From NCBI RefSeq assembly GCF_014322765.1, contig NZ_JAASTZ010000003.1, positions 62,001 through 126,000 of the forward strand: a stretch of DNA of 64,000 bases, written 5' to 3'. Shown in pieces: positions 27,677 to 36,697 of the stretch. The stretch comes from Listeria immobilis (GTDB taxonomy: Bacteria > Bacillota > Bacilli > Lactobacillales > Listeriaceae). Each line of letters opens with the position of its first letter. The first letter of the stretch is position 1. The translations under genes and the position numbers were made by a program. The notes under the pieces were generated by a model, which saw nothing but the letters and a program-made list of their open reading frames with translations, was not told the DNA's origin and made no database searches.

Positions 27677-27705
27677 TATAGCTTTCTCAAGTAGGGAGGT
27701 CAAGC
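27677..27705 (-). promoter_or_regulatory. Promoter of the xpt-pbuX operon
   Basis: On the minus strand TTGACC (27700-27705), a 17-bp spacer and TATAAT (27677-27682) give a near-consensus sigma-A promoter. Transcription should start about 15-18 bases ahead of the aptamer. Confidence 0.85.
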
Positions 27706-27711
27706 TAATTT

Positions 27712-29235
27712 TTATTCAGTAAATTGATATACATACGCATACCTTTTTTCTAGTAGATCTAGTAAGTAGTTTGGATTCAGCCCTTCTCCGGTTGTGTCGG
27801 TTATTATTTCCAATGGTTTTTTTGTTTTACCAAATTGATGTACTTGTTCGGTTAGCCACGTTTTTAATGGGGTGTAGTCGTCACTTGCAATAATTGCATC
27901 CATATTCGGAATTTCTTGTTGCATTTGGTGATAGAACTGCGCCGCATACATTAGCCCAAGAGCGTACGACGGGAAGTAACCAAAATCACCGCCAGCCCAG
28001 TGAATATCTTGTAAAACGCCATTTGTATCAGAATCTGGACGAATACCCAAATACTCTTCATATTTATCTCCCCATGCTTTCGGTAAATCTTTCACTTCTA
28101 AATCACCATTAATTAAAGCTTTTTCAAGTTCATAACGGATCATAATATGAAGAGGATAAGTTAGTGTGTCTGCTTCAATCCGAATTAAGGAGCTTTCCGA
28201 AATATTTACAGCTCGGTAAAAATCTTCTAACTTCACCGCATCAAAAGCTGGTTTTGTAATAGCTTGAAAATCCGCATAATTACTCTTCCAAAATGCCAAA
28301 CTAGAACCAATAATAATTTCATAAAATAACGATTGTGATTCATGAATTCCCATAGAAGCACCATTCGCAAGTGGTGTTCCGACAAGTTTAGCAGCAAAAT
28401 TTTGTTCATAAATGGCATGCCCGCCTTCATGAATGGTACCAAAAACAGCCATTTTAAAATCATTTTCATTATAACGCGTGGTAATTCGCACATCACCAGT
28501 ATTTAATCCGGTCGCAAATGGATGTACAGTTTCATCTAAGCGACCTGCTTCAAAATCAAATCCCATTTTATTTAAAATTCGAATGCTAAATTCTTTTTGT
28601 TTTGCTTTAGAAATTTTTGTATTTAAAATGGATGCATCTGGATTAATTCCCTTAGTCGCATTTTTTTCCCGAATCGCCATGATACCATCACGTACTTTTT
28701 CAAATACAGAATCAAGCACAGCAACCGTTACACCAGGCTCATATTGATCAAGCAGCGTATCATATTTATTTTCATCATAACCCCAATATTCCACAAATTT
28801 TCGCTTCATTTCCAAAATTTTCGTCAAAAATGGTTCAAAAGCTGCGAAATCATTTTGTTCGCGTGCGGTTGTCCAAGCTGTCTCTGCCTGTGCTACTAGT
28901 TTTGTATATTCCGCATATTCCTTACTTGGGATTTTTTTATTTAAGTCATAGTTTTTTTGACTTTCTTCCAATGTTTTACGAGTTATTTCTGAAAGATTTT
29001 CTTTATTTAAATTCAGTTCAGCAATAAAAGCAGCCATTTCTTCTGAGGTTTGCATATTGAAAATCTCTTCAGAAAGAACGCCAATGACATCCGAACGCCC
29101 TTCCATTCCTTTGGCTGGCGCTCCAGTACGAAGATCCCAATAAACTAATGCTAAAGCTTCTTCAAGTGCTTCCATTTTTTTAATATACGCTAAAAATTCT
29201 GCTTCTAATGTTTCTACCAAATCTAACTCCCCCAT
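27712..29235 (-). CDS. Carboxypeptidase Taq family (M32) metallopeptidase
   Basis: At 507 residues it matches M32 carboxypeptidases. The zinc site is HEGGH in FGTIHEGGHAIYEQ, with the downstream glutamate in GIHESQSLFYE. The C-terminal DIHWAGGDFGYFPSYALG motif is diagnostic for the family. These enzymes remove C-terminal residues with broad specificity in the cytoplasm. It begins the base after the rlmL stop codon, so it is translationally linked to that gene although the functions are unrelated. The ribosome binding site GGGGGAG lies near the rlmL end. Confidence 0.93.
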   Translation of the reverse strand: MGELDLVETLEAEFLAYIKKMEALEEALALVYWDLRTGAPAKGMEGRSDVIGVLSEEIFNMQTSEEMAAFIAELNLNKENLSEITRKTLEESQKNYDLNKKIPSKEYAEYTKLVAQAETAWTTAREQNDFAAFEPFLTKILEMKRKFVEYWGYDENKYDTLLDQYEPGVTVAVLDSVFEKVRDGIMAIREKNATKGINPDASILNTKISKAKQKEFSIRILNKMGFDFEAGRLDETVHPFATGLNTGDVRITTRYNENDFKMAVFGTIHEGGHAIYEQNFAAKLVGTPLANGASMGIHESQSLFYEIIIGSSLAFWKSNYADFQAITKPAFDAVKLEDFYRAVNISESSLIRIEADTLTYPLHIMIRYELEKALINGDLEVKDLPKAWGDKYEEYLGIRPDSDTNGVLQDIHWAGGDFGYFPSYALGLMYAAQFYHQMQQEIPNMDAIIASDDYTPLKTWLTEQVHQFGKTKKPLEIITDTTGEGLNPNYLLDLLEKRYAYVYQFTE

Positions 29236-30384
29236 TCAGTCTTCTTTTTTTACACGAGGTTTTCTTGGACCCCAGTATTGATACAAATCTGTTCGTAAAT
29301 AGCCATTATATAATTTCCGTTTTTTAGTTGCTTTTTTACCATAAACTTCTTCAAATAATTCATAAGAAGTAAGGACATATACCGACCAAGTAGGCATTCT
29401 TTTATAGACAATGCCCATCTCACGATAAAGCTGGCGAACTGCTTCCTCATCCTCTAGTCGTTCTCCGTATGGCGGATTCGCAACAACCACACCATATTCA
29501 TCTTCTGTTTGGAAATCTGCAACTTGTAGCTGTCTAAAGGTAATCAAATCACCAAGACCAGCTTCTACCGCATTTTGTTTAGCAATTTCAATTAAGCGTG
29601 CATCAATGTCTCCACCGATAATATTTAAAGGCTGCTCATAATTCGCTAAATTTTCCGCTTCTAGCCTAGCATCCGCCCACACTTGTTTTGGCATCCAATC
29701 CCAAGTTTCCGATACAAATTCACGATTAAAACCAGGAGCAATATTTTGACCGATTAAAGCTGCTTCAATCGGAATCGTTCCAGAACCACAAACCGGATCA
29801 TAAAAAGGTCTATCTGGATGCCAGCTCGTAAGTAATACAAGCGCCGCTGCCATCGTTTCTTTAATAGGCGCGCTACCTTGTGCTAATCGATAACCACGTT
29901 TATGTAATCCCGGACCACTTGTATCAATTGTTAATGTAACTTCATCTTTTAAAATAGAAACTTCCAACTTAAAAAGTGCCCCTGTTTCCATTAATCGACC
30001 AGAGCGGCGATATTTTTCACTAACACGATTCACTATTGCTTTTTTCACAATTGCTTGACAGTCAGGTACACTATAAAGCGTGGATTTAACAGACTTACCA
30101 GCAACAGGAAACTGCGCATCTAATGGTAAATAGGATTCCCATGGCAATGCTTTTGTTTTTTCAAATAATTCATCAAATGTTGTCGCTTTAAAAACACCTA
30201 CAACAATTTTCACACGGTCAGCTACACGTAACCATAAATTTGCTCTGGCAATAGCCGATAAATCTCCTTCAAAATAAACTTTACCATTTTCTACTTTTGG
30301 TTCGTAGCCTAAACGTGCTACTTCTTTTCCAACAATCGCTTCTAAACCGGAAGCTGCTGTTGCCACCAACTGAAATGTTTTCAT
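29236..30384 (-). CDS. rlmL: 23S rRNA (guanine-N2) methyltransferase RlmL/YpsC-type
   Basis: A THUMP RNA-binding domain (about 50-155) is followed by a class I methyltransferase with DPVCGSGTIPIEAALI as SAM motif and NPPYGERL as the N-methylation catalytic motif. The 382-residue protein matches B. subtilis YpsC and the RlmL half of E. coli RlmKL, which methylates G2445. It starts at ATG 30384, just downstream of a strong nested hairpin ending rnpB, so its transcription depends on read-through or a promoter not recognised here. Confidence 0.9.
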   Translation of the reverse strand: MKTFQLVATAASGLEAIVGKEVARLGYEPKVENGKVYFEGDLSAIARANLWLRVADRVKIVVGVFKATTFDELFEKTKALPWESYLPLDAQFPVAGKSVKSTLYSVPDCQAIVKKAIVNRVSEKYRRSGRLMETGALFKLEVSILKDEVTLTIDTSGPGLHKRGYRLAQGSAPIKETMAAALVLLTSWHPDRPFYDPVCGSGTIPIEAALIGQNIAPGFNREFVSETWDWMPKQVWADARLEAENLANYEQPLNIIGGDIDARLIEIAKQNAVEAGLGDLITFRQLQVADFQTEDEYGVVVANPPYGERLEDEEAVRQLYREMGIVYKRMPTWSVYVLTSYELFEEVYGKKATKKRKLYNGYLRTDLYQYWGPRKPRVKKED

Positions 30385-30412
30385 AGTGTCCCATCCTTTA
30401 TTTAAATTTCTA

Positions 30413-30518
30413 ATGAAAAAAAGCTGTTTTAAAAGGTGGAAGCGATTGTTTTAAATAGGCATTCAACCAGGTCGAACACCACCTTAAAACTTGCGCTCCG
30501 GCCTTCTAAAACAGCCTT
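30413..30518 (-). terminator. Nested-stem terminator or small structured RNA 3' of rnpB
   Basis: On the minus strand an outer stem GCTGTTTTA / TAAAACAGC (arms near 30507-30515 and 30423-30431) encloses an inner stem AAGGTGG / CCACCTT (30479-30485 and 30433-30439), and T7 follows. The element is about 85 bases, larger than a normal terminator. It could be the rnpB terminator or a separate small RNA or attenuator ahead of rlmL. Confidence 0.55.
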
Positions 30519-30534
30519 CAATGTTAAATTCATC

Positions 30535-30936
30535 CTGCAAATAACGCTCTGTAAGCCATGTTCTGTTCTTTACTATATACAGGGTAATAGTAAAGAGATA
30601 ACCATCTATCTGCGCGAAAATACATTCGCACCTCGTCCCTTGTTCTTGATTCCTTGGGAAAAGTGCCCCTACCATAAGTTTGAGTTTCTCGCTCGTGGGG
30701 TTTACCTCGTTCCACTTCCGAGCATTTCTGCCGGAACTTCGTCACTGTGGCACCTTCAAGGTTATAAGACCATATCTAAAAGACTTAGGTCATTCACCTG
30801 CCGTCAAACCGGAAATCCGGAATGCCCTGGCTTATTGTTTGACCAGGCACGATCACTACGGGCATCACAGCACCGTGCGAGCATGGACTTTCCTCTGCTT
30901 TCCTAAGAAAACAGCGATTATCCGAACGTTATTCAT
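30535..30936 (-). ncRNA. rnpB: RNase P RNA, type B
   Basis: RNase P RNA is the ribozyme that matures tRNA 5' ends. On the minus strand the Bacillus-type landmarks are in order: AACGTTCGG and AATCGCTG near the 5' end, AGAGGAAAGTCCATGCTCGCAC, GATGCCCGTAG, TTGACGGCAGG, GTGCCACAGTGACGAAG, GTGGAACGAGGTAAACCCC, GAGCGAGAAAC, GATAGATGGTTA, and ACATGGCTTACAGAGCGTTA at the 3' end. The total of about 402 bases equals the Bacillus RNA. Position between rlmL and gpsB is conserved. Ends are estimated to a few bases. Protein frames across this region are spurious. Confidence 0.96.
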
Positions 30937-30965
30937 ATTTTGTTAACTTACTAATACTAGCACAC

Positions 30966-31307
30966 CTATTCGTTATCGTCCAGCTTATTTCCAAAAACAT
31001 GCTTTTCTAAATTAGAAAGTCGTTTTAAAATATCAAAGTTGGTCGTTCCAGCTGGTTGTGTTGCTGCACGAAATGCTGGTGCTGGCTGTGCTGCTGTTTT
31101 TACAGGTGCATTGTCTAATTCTTGTACTAAACGGATATTTTCAGCTTGAAGTGCTTCAATTTCTTGTGTAAAAGTACTATAATCTTTGATAACCATGTCT
31201 AAAAATTCATCGACATCTTCCGGATTATATCCACGAAGCCCTGTTTTAAATTCTTTTTCCAAAATTTCTTTACCAGTTAAGAAATACTCAAATTGTTCCG
31301 AAGTCAT
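30966..31307 (-). CDS. gpsB: Cell-division cycle protein GpsB
   Basis: GpsB is a DivIVA-like membrane-associated coiled-coil adaptor that coordinates penicillin-binding proteins between lateral wall and septum. The 113-residue protein has the DivIVA N-terminal motif (FKTGLRGYNPEDVDEFLDMV, about 21-40) and a coiled coil to about 65. A proline/alanine-rich linker and a short C-terminal helical trimerisation domain (NFDILKRLSNLEKHVFG) follow. In Listeria it interacts with PBP A1, whose gene lies 2 kb away in this window. It starts at ATG 31307 and is followed by rnpB. Confidence 0.95.
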   Translation of the reverse strand: MTSEQFEYFLTGKEILEKEFKTGLRGYNPEDVDEFLDMVIKDYSTFTQEIEALQAENIRLVQELDNAPVKTAAQPAPAFRAATQPAGTTNFDILKRLSNLEKHVFGNKLDDNE

Positions 31308-31437
31308 GTAACTCCACCTCTATCTCTATTCTTACATATTTTTGTTCTAGTTATATACTTACCCTTATTTTTCCAAATCTCACATCATTTGTCAATCTAT
31401 ACGGATATTTTTTCTAAAATCACTGTAGCAATCTATT

Positions 31438-31986
31438 TTAAAACGCTTGATTCATATCTTCCACTACATCTTGCAGGGCATAAAAGTCAATACATTCTAA
31501 ATAATAATCCGATTGTTCCTTCGCAAGTTTCGCACGTTCATAAAAGAATTTTGGCGACCCTTCTTTTTCTATATCGTAAACTAGTAAAGCTCCATCTGTA
31601 TTATCAATAATAAAACTATCTTTAGCTACAAACTGAGCTGGATTTTCATACGGTCGTTTGGTAATGTGCGCATGATAATCAGCAGCCGCAAGTATCTCAT
31701 TCGCCCATAATTGATTAGCCTCATTCCAATTAGAACTTTGCGCTTCGAACGGCTCTAAAACAGCCAGTTTCAATGCGTATTCATCCGCTTTAAGTTCTAT
31801 AACTACTTCCCCTGCCCACAGTTCAATTCCAAGCTGCCCAGAAATGATAACCCATTCTAATCCATCTTCTATAAGTGGAATAAGCTGACGTTTTATTGTT
31901 TCCTTTATATAAGTGGCTTCATCCGCATCTTTTTTAAAAATTCCTAACTCAAAATTTTTATATCCAGTTACTGCGATGGATTTCAC
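31438..31986 (-). CDS. YpsA family protein (DUF1273, SLOG/Rossmann fold)
   Basis: The 182-residue protein has the DUF1273/YpsA pattern: SIAVTGYKNFELGIF at the N-terminus, LEWVIISGQLGIELWAGEVVIEL in the middle, and DGALLVYDIEKEGSPKFFYERA at the end. These fit a SLOG nucleotide-binding fold. In Firmicutes YpsA influences cell division. Its location next to gpsB is conserved from Bacillus to Listeria and supports that. Its start overlaps the end of the upstream yppE-like gene by four bases, so the two are co-translated. Confidence 0.88.
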   Translation of the reverse strand: MKSIAVTGYKNFELGIFKKDADEATYIKETIKRQLIPLIEDGLEWVIISGQLGIELWAGEVVIELKADEYALKLAVLEPFEAQSSNWNEANQLWANEILAAADYHAHITKRPYENPAQFVAKDSFIIDNTDGALLVYDIEKEGSPKFFYERAKLAKEQSDYYLECIDFYALQDVVEDMNQAF

Positions 31987-32348
31987 ATCAATTCCTCTTT
32001 TCTTTTTAAGAAATCTCTAACTCTTGTTAATGTATACTTAGTGGATTCATAGTGATCTAGGAAGTGCTTATAAAATGACTTCCCATTAAAAGCGCTAACT
32101 GCTGTCATTTGGATATTATCAGATGCTTGTTTTAGTTGGAGCTCTCCCAAATAAGGTGGTCGTTCTTTATTTACCCATGGAATAGCTAACTCTAAAAATT
32201 CATCTGCTAGCCTCTTCGCTTCATCTACAAACGGTTTCATATCTTTATAAAAATCAAACGGTTGTGCTTCTTCACGATTCCTTAAATACAGTTCCCAATT
32301 TTTTTCATTTTGAAGAAGTAATTTTTCCGTGCGTTCTAAAAGTTCCAT
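31983..32348 (-). CDS. YppE-like protein (DUF1798)
   Basis: A 121-residue, all-helical, charged cytoplasmic protein resembling B. subtilis YppE (DUF1798), a four-helix bundle of unknown function. Recognisable features are KDMKPFVDEAKRLADEFLELAIPWVNKERPPYLGELQLKQASDNIQ and the C-terminal YTLTRVRDFLKRKEEL. It overlaps ypsA by four bases (ATGA) and diverges from recU across a 248-base promoter region. No function can be assigned from sequence. Confidence 0.82.
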   Translation of the reverse strand: MELLERTEKLLLQNEKNWELYLRNREEAQPFDFYKDMKPFVDEAKRLADEFLELAIPWVNKERPPYLGELQLKQASDNIQMTAVSAFNGKSFYKHFLDHYESTKYTLTRVRDFLKRKEELM

Positions 32349-32441
32349 ACTATCACTCTTTCTTTCACAATTTCATCTACTTTCAGGATAGCATAAGAGG
32401 GAAAATCTTGCCTAAAATTAGATTATTGACGAAAATGTGGT

Positions 32442-32557
32442 AAAATAGACGAAGGTACGTTCTATTTTCAAGTTAATTTCTTGCTAAAAAGAGGTATTCT
32501 TCATTTAACTTAGACTATCATTTTCATTTTTATTTGTTATAATAGATGTTAGTCTAA
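32442..32557. promoter_or_regulatory. recU-yppE intergenic region with two inverted repeats
   Basis: AAAATAGA and TCTATTTT (32442-32468) flank a CGAAGGTACGTTC core. A second perfect pair TTAGACTA (32510-32517) and TAGTCTAA (32550-32557) flanks a TATAAT box (32538-32543) upstream of recU. The -35 for that box is poor, so activation or repression at this site is plausible. The remainder of the 248-base gap shows no gene. Confidence 0.45.
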
Positions 32558-32596
32558 AATTCAGAATAGAAATTTTCTGATAGAGGTGAGAAAAAA

Positions 32597-33205
32597 ATGG
32601 CTATTGGCTATCCTAATGGCAAGAAATATGCAGTGAGTCATAGAGAATCCATTCCGAAAAAAAAACGGAAAACAGAGGTTGCTTATGGCAAACGTGGTAT
32701 GTCTTTAGAAGATGACTTAAATGATACAATCGCTTACTATTTAGCGCAAAATATGGCCGTCATCCATAAAAAACCTACCCCTGTTCAAATTGTCAGTGTA
32801 GATTATCCAAAAAGAAGTAGTGCAAAAATTAAGGAAGCCTACTTTAAAACACCATCTACCACAGATTACAACGGTGTTTATAAAGGAAAGTATATTGATT
32901 TCGAAGCAAAAGAAACCCAAAATACCACTTCCTTTCCACTAAGTAATTTTCATGATCACCAAATGACACATATGACAAATGTCTTAAAACAAAATGGGAT
33001 AGTTTTTGTCATTATCGCCTTCCAAAAATTAGGAGAAACTCATTTCATTCCATTTGAAAAGTTTTACCCTTTTTGGGAACGAATGCAGAGTGGCGGAAGA
33101 AAATCCGTTACTTTAGCAGAAATACAAGATGTATCAGACCAAATTCCTTATGGTCTAAATCCAAGGCTTGACTTTTTGAAAACAGTCGAAAAAATATACT
33201 TCTAG
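32597..33205 (+). CDS. recU: Holliday junction resolvase RecU
   Basis: RecU cuts four-way junctions and modulates RecA in Firmicutes. The 202-residue protein contains [30 protein letters not shown], and the nuclease core [20 protein letters not shown] with the catalytic acidic residues and lysine, followed by [10 protein letters not shown]. It starts at ATG 32597 with GAGGTGAG upstream. It precedes the class A penicillin-binding protein gene by 29 bases, the conserved recU-ponA operon of Bacillus. Confidence 0.95.
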   Translation: MAIGYPNGKKYAVSHRESIPKKKRKTEVAYGKRGMSLEDDLNDTIAYYLAQNMAVIHKKPTPVQIVSVDYPKRSSAKIKEAYFKTPSTTDYNGVYKGKYIDFEAKETQNTTSFPLSNFHDHQMTHMTNVLKQNGIVFVIIAFQKLGETHFIPFEKFYPFWERMQSGGRKSVTLAEIQDVSDQIPYGLNPRLDFLKTVEKIYF

Positions 33206-33234
33206 TCAACCTTTTTAAAGGAGAGAGATTTTTA

Positions 33235-35715
33235 ATGGCAGATAAACCGCAGACAAGATCTCAGTATCGCAACAAACAAAATGGCAATTCTAAAAAGAAT
33301 CCGCCAAAACGAGGAAAACGTGTTGTCGCTAACATTTTCAAAACGATTTTCTTTGCAGGATTATTTTTAGCATTTTTTGGTGTTGCGGCTGGTGCAACGG
33401 TCTTTTACGATTACGCGAAAGATGCACCTAAACTGACCGACTCCAAGCTACGAGATCCACTTTCATCTAAGTTACTTGATAAAGATGGGAAGGTTTTCGC
33501 AGAAGTTGGAACCGAACGGCGGGAATATATTGAATACAAAGATATACCAGACACCTTGAAAGATGCAATTCTAACTACAGAAGATGCACGTTTCTATGAA
33601 CATGATGGGATTGACCCTATTCGTCTTGGTGGGGCTGTAATTGCCAATTTCAAAGACGGATTTGGTTCGGAAGGTGCAAGTACACTTTCGCAGCAGATTA
33701 TCAAAATGTCTTATTTAGACTACACCAATAAAACATTAGCAAGAAAAGCCCAAGAAGCATGGCTTGCACTTCAATTGGAACAAAAATATAGCAAAGATGA
33801 CATATTAGAAATTTATGTCAATAAGGTTTATATGTCTGATCGTGTCCACGGAATGCAAACAGCTTCTAAACATTTTTATGGTAAGAGCTTAAATGATATA
33901 ACCTTGGCACAAACAGCTCTAATTGCTGGTATGCCACAAAGTCCAAATAATTACAATCCTTATGACCACCCTGAAGCTTCTAAACAACGTCGTGATCAAG
34001 TACTAACAAATATGTATACACATGATAAAATCACAAAAGACGAAATGACAGCTGCACAGAATACACCTATAAATACTGGACTCCGTTCGAAAGAAGACCG
34101 TGAAGATAAAATTTATAAATATGATTCTTATGTCACACAAGTTTTAAGTGAGATTCCAAAAGATTATGATGTTTATCGAGATGGTTTAACCATTTATACA
34201 GCCCTTGATCGTGACGCTCAAGAGTATACCGAAAAAATGCTAAATACAAATGAAATTGTTAACTTCACTGATGATGAAATGCAAGCTGGGATTGTCTTAC
34301 AAGATACAAAAACCGGCCGTGTTCAAGCAATCGGTGGAGGACGTAACCAAACCGTTACACGTGGCTATAATTACGCAACGCAAGTAAAACGTTCAGTCGG
34401 ATCAACAATGAAACCAATTGCCGATTATGGACCAGCTTTTGAGTATTTAGATTGGTCAACCGCACACATTTTAGAAGATGAGCCTTATACGTATACCGGT
34501 GGAACTCCTATTAATAACTGGGATTTCGGCTATAAAGGACCTATTTCTGTTCGTCAAGCACTTTATCAATCAAGAAATATTCCAGCACTAAAAACACTTC
34601 AAGCAGTTGGATTAGAAAAATCTGAGCAATTCGTTAATAAACTTGGTATCACTTATGATGAAGGCCAAAATGTCGAGTCTAACGCAATCGGAGCAAACAG
34701 TTCTAATCCAATGCAAATGGCTGGCGCTTATGCTGCTTTCGGAAATAAAGGAATTTACAACAAACCACATACAGTGACCAAAATTGTTCTATCTGATGGC
34801 CAAACCGAAATTGATACAGAACCAAAAAGTACAGTTGCAATGAAAGAATCTACTGCTTATATGGTCTCTGATGTTCTAAAAGATGTTCTTACAATAGGAA
34901 CTGGTACATCAGCAGCTGTTCCAGGACTTCAAGCAGCTGGTAAAACAGGTACAACAAATATACCTCCTGAATTCACATCACAATACTACTACCCTGGTGG
35001 TGCGGCTCGTGATTCGTGGTTCGCAGGTTATACAACAAATTATTCTATCGCAGTTTGGACTGGCTATGATGATAAGAAAAAATATGTTTCGGCAAGCGAA
35101 CAAAAAATTGCCCAATATATGTTTAGTAAATTAATGGCACATGCTTCTGAAGGAAAAACAACCGAAGATTTCAAAATGCCAAGTAATGTTGTTTCTGTCC
35201 CAATTTTAAAAGGTAGCAATCCAATCGCTCGTGCCGCATCTGGTACATCAAGCGATAAAGTAAGCTATGAACTATTCATCGCTGGCACGGCACCAACAAA
35301 AACTGCTTCTACTCCAGAAGACGAGAAGAAGAAAAAAGAAGCAGCAGCGAAGAAAAAAGCCGAAGAAGACAAGAAGAAACAAACAGAAGAAGAGAAAAAG
35401 AAAGCCGAAGAAGAGGCTAAGAAAAAAGCTGAGGAAGAAGCTAAAAACAAAGAAGTTTCTGCCCCAACCGGCTTAAAGGCAAGTTATGATGGCAATTCGA
35501 AGCAAATCAATGTTTCGTGGGCAGCAGTCGATGGTGCAACTTATGAAGTAACTGTGAATGGAACGACGACGACTGTCTCTTCCACTTCCGTTTCTGTAAG
35601 TGGTGGCAATCCGGGTGATACGATATCCATTAGTGTTATCGCCCAAAAAGATGGGAACAAGAGCCCTGCTGCATCGGCCACTGTCAAAATACCTGCCGAA
35701 GAATCATCTGAATAG
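33235..35715 (+). CDS. ponA: Class A penicillin-binding protein 1A (transglycosylase/transpeptidase)
   Basis: PBP1A polymerises glycan strands and crosslinks peptidoglycan. After a basic cytoplasmic tail and a signal anchor (about 33-57) comes the GT51 domain with catalytic Glu116 in TTEDARFYEHDG. The transpeptidase domain has Ser390 in STMKP, an SSN box in GANSSNP, and Lys570 in KTGTT. Residues 696-741 are a lysine/glutamate-rich linker, and about 743-826 form a fibronectin type III-like domain that faces outside. It corresponds to Listeria PBP A1, the GpsB partner. It is second in the recU operon and ends at a strong bidirectional terminator. Confidence 0.95.
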   Translation: MADKPQTRSQYRNKQNGNSKKNPPKRGKRVVANIFKTIFFAGLFLAFFGVAAGATVFYDYAKDAPKLTDSKLRDPLSSKLLDKDGKVFAEVGTERREYIEYKDIPDTLKDAILTTEDARFYEHDGIDPIRLGGAVIANFKDGFGSEGASTLSQQIIKMSYLDYTNKTLARKAQEAWLALQLEQKYSKDDILEIYVNKVYMSDRVHGMQTASKHFYGKSLNDITLAQTALIAGMPQSPNNYNPYDHPEASKQRRDQVLTNMYTHDKITKDEMTAAQNTPINTGLRSKEDREDKIYKYDSYVTQVLSEIPKDYDVYRDGLTIYTALDRDAQEYTEKMLNTNEIVNFTDDEMQAGIVLQDTKTGRVQAIGGGRNQTVTRGYNYATQVKRSVGSTMKPIADYGPAFEYLDWSTAHILEDEPYTYTGGTPINNWDFGYKGPISVRQALYQSRNIPALKTLQAVGLEKSEQFVNKLGITYDEGQNVESNAIGANSSNPMQMAGAYAAFGNKGIYNKPHTVTKIVLSDGQTEIDTEPKSTVAMKESTAYMVSDVLKDVLTIGTGTSAAVPGLQAAGKTGTTNIPPEFTSQYYYPGGAARDSWFAGYTTNYSIAVWTGYDDKKKYVSASEQKIAQYMFSKLMAHASEGKTTEDFKMPSNVVSVPILKGSNPIARAASGTSSDKVSYELFIAGTAPTKTASTPEDEKKKKEAAAKKKAEEDKKKQTEEEKKKAEEEAKKKAEEEAKNKEVSAPTGLKASYDGNSKQINVSWAAVDGATYEVTVNGTTTTVSSTSVSVSGGNPGDTISISVIAQKDGNKSPAASATVKIPAEESSE

Positions 35716-35720
35716 CACAA

Positions 35721-35773
35721 AAAAGTCTGAGTCAAAAGGGATTTGAATAATCCCTAATTGACTCAGACTTTTT
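35721..35773. terminator. Bidirectional terminator between ponA and the LysR gene
   Basis: AAAAGTCTGAGTCAA and TTGACTCAGACTTTT form a 15-bp stem with a further AGGGATT/AATCCCT inner pairing, and T runs on both strands. Confidence 0.9.
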
Positions 35774-35833
35774 CTTTATGCAATTAAATGCTCATTTTTC
35801 GATACTAAATAGAATTTTGCCATTGGTCTTGCT

Positions 35834-36697
35834 TTAGTTTTTAAAAACAGGTTTACTTTTTTCAATCAACCACTTTTCTGCACTTGAAATAGTATGATCT
35901 TTATGATAAATGAACATTTGTCGGAGTTCCGAATACTTATCGGGTAAAGTTTCATAAACCTGAATATTATATTTTACTGCGATACTTTCGGGAATTATTC
36001 CAATCCCTAGTTCATTTTTGCAAATATCAAAAAGTGTTTCAACGATATTAATTTCCGAGATAGAAGTATTTTGGATATTAAAATCATACATGAGTTTGGA
36101 CAGCGCTCTATAAGAATAACATTGCTTACTAAAAACGTATAAGCGCTCTTCCGTTAATATTTTTTGCAGTGGTATTCCTTTTGTTTTACCAATGAAAACT
36201 AATTTATCACGCGACAGCATTTCAGATATGATTTGCTTGTTTTGAAATAAATTTTCCTTTTCCAGTTCAGCCACATAAGCAATCGTTAGTTCTCTATTTA
36301 CTATTTTATGTATTAATTCATTGGTAGTTGCACTGACGATTGATAATTTTTTATTTGGAAACTGTGAATAGAAGTCTTTAATAATAGTATTAAATTGCAT
36401 AGGAAAAGTGGACTGGGGAATACCAATCAAAATATTTTCTTCTTTGTTACTAATAATAGCAGTGGTTTCCTCCCAGAGCAAAATCATCTTTTTAAATTGT
36501 TGATAGAGTTTCTCCCCATTCTGAGTTAGTTCAACACCATTAGAGTGTCGAAAGAAGAGTTGAGTATCAAACTGTTGTTCTATATTTTTTATTTTATTAG
36601 ACATATTAGATTGTAAATGCTGTAATTCACTTGCAGCGGCAGAAATACTTTTAAGTTCCGCAACTTTATTAAAAGCTCTCATATTCTCAATATCCAT
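35834..36697 (-). CDS. LysR-family transcriptional regulator
   Basis: The 287-residue protein has the LysR N-terminal winged helix (MDIENMRAFNKVAELKSISAAASELQHLQSNMSNKIKNIEQQF, residues 1-43). An effector-binding domain follows from about 90 on, with the GIGIIPES segment near 235. It is transcribed away from the nitroreductase gene, the usual LysR/target arrangement, so that gene is its probable target. The effector is unknown. The pair interrupts the ponA-ypoC order conserved in Bacillus and as I recall it in L. monocytogenes, so it may be an insertion. Confidence 0.9.
   Translation of the reverse strand: MDIENMRAFNKVAELKSISAAASELQHLQSNMSNKIKNIEQQFDTQLFFRHSNGVELTQNGEKLYQQFKKMILLWEETTAIISNKEENILIGIPQSTFPMQFNTIIKDFYSQFPNKKLSIVSATTNELIHKIVNRELTIAYVAELEKENLFQNKQIISEMLSRDKLVFIGKTKGIPLQKILTEERLYVFSKQCYSYRALSKLMYDFNIQNTSISEINIVETLFDICKNELGIGIIPESIAVKYNIQVYETLPDKYSELRQMFIYHKDHTISSAEKWLIEKSKPVFKN

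Noticed and set aside
30436-30946. Several open frames of 63-156 codons on both strands
   Set aside because: They lie across the RNase P RNA, whose conserved segments account for the sequence. None has a ribosome binding site or recognisable protein.
35265-35476. Open frames on both strands rich in Lys/Arg or Ser/Phe
   Set aside because: Created by the repetitive Lys/Glu codons in the ponA linker. They are shadows of the real reading frame.
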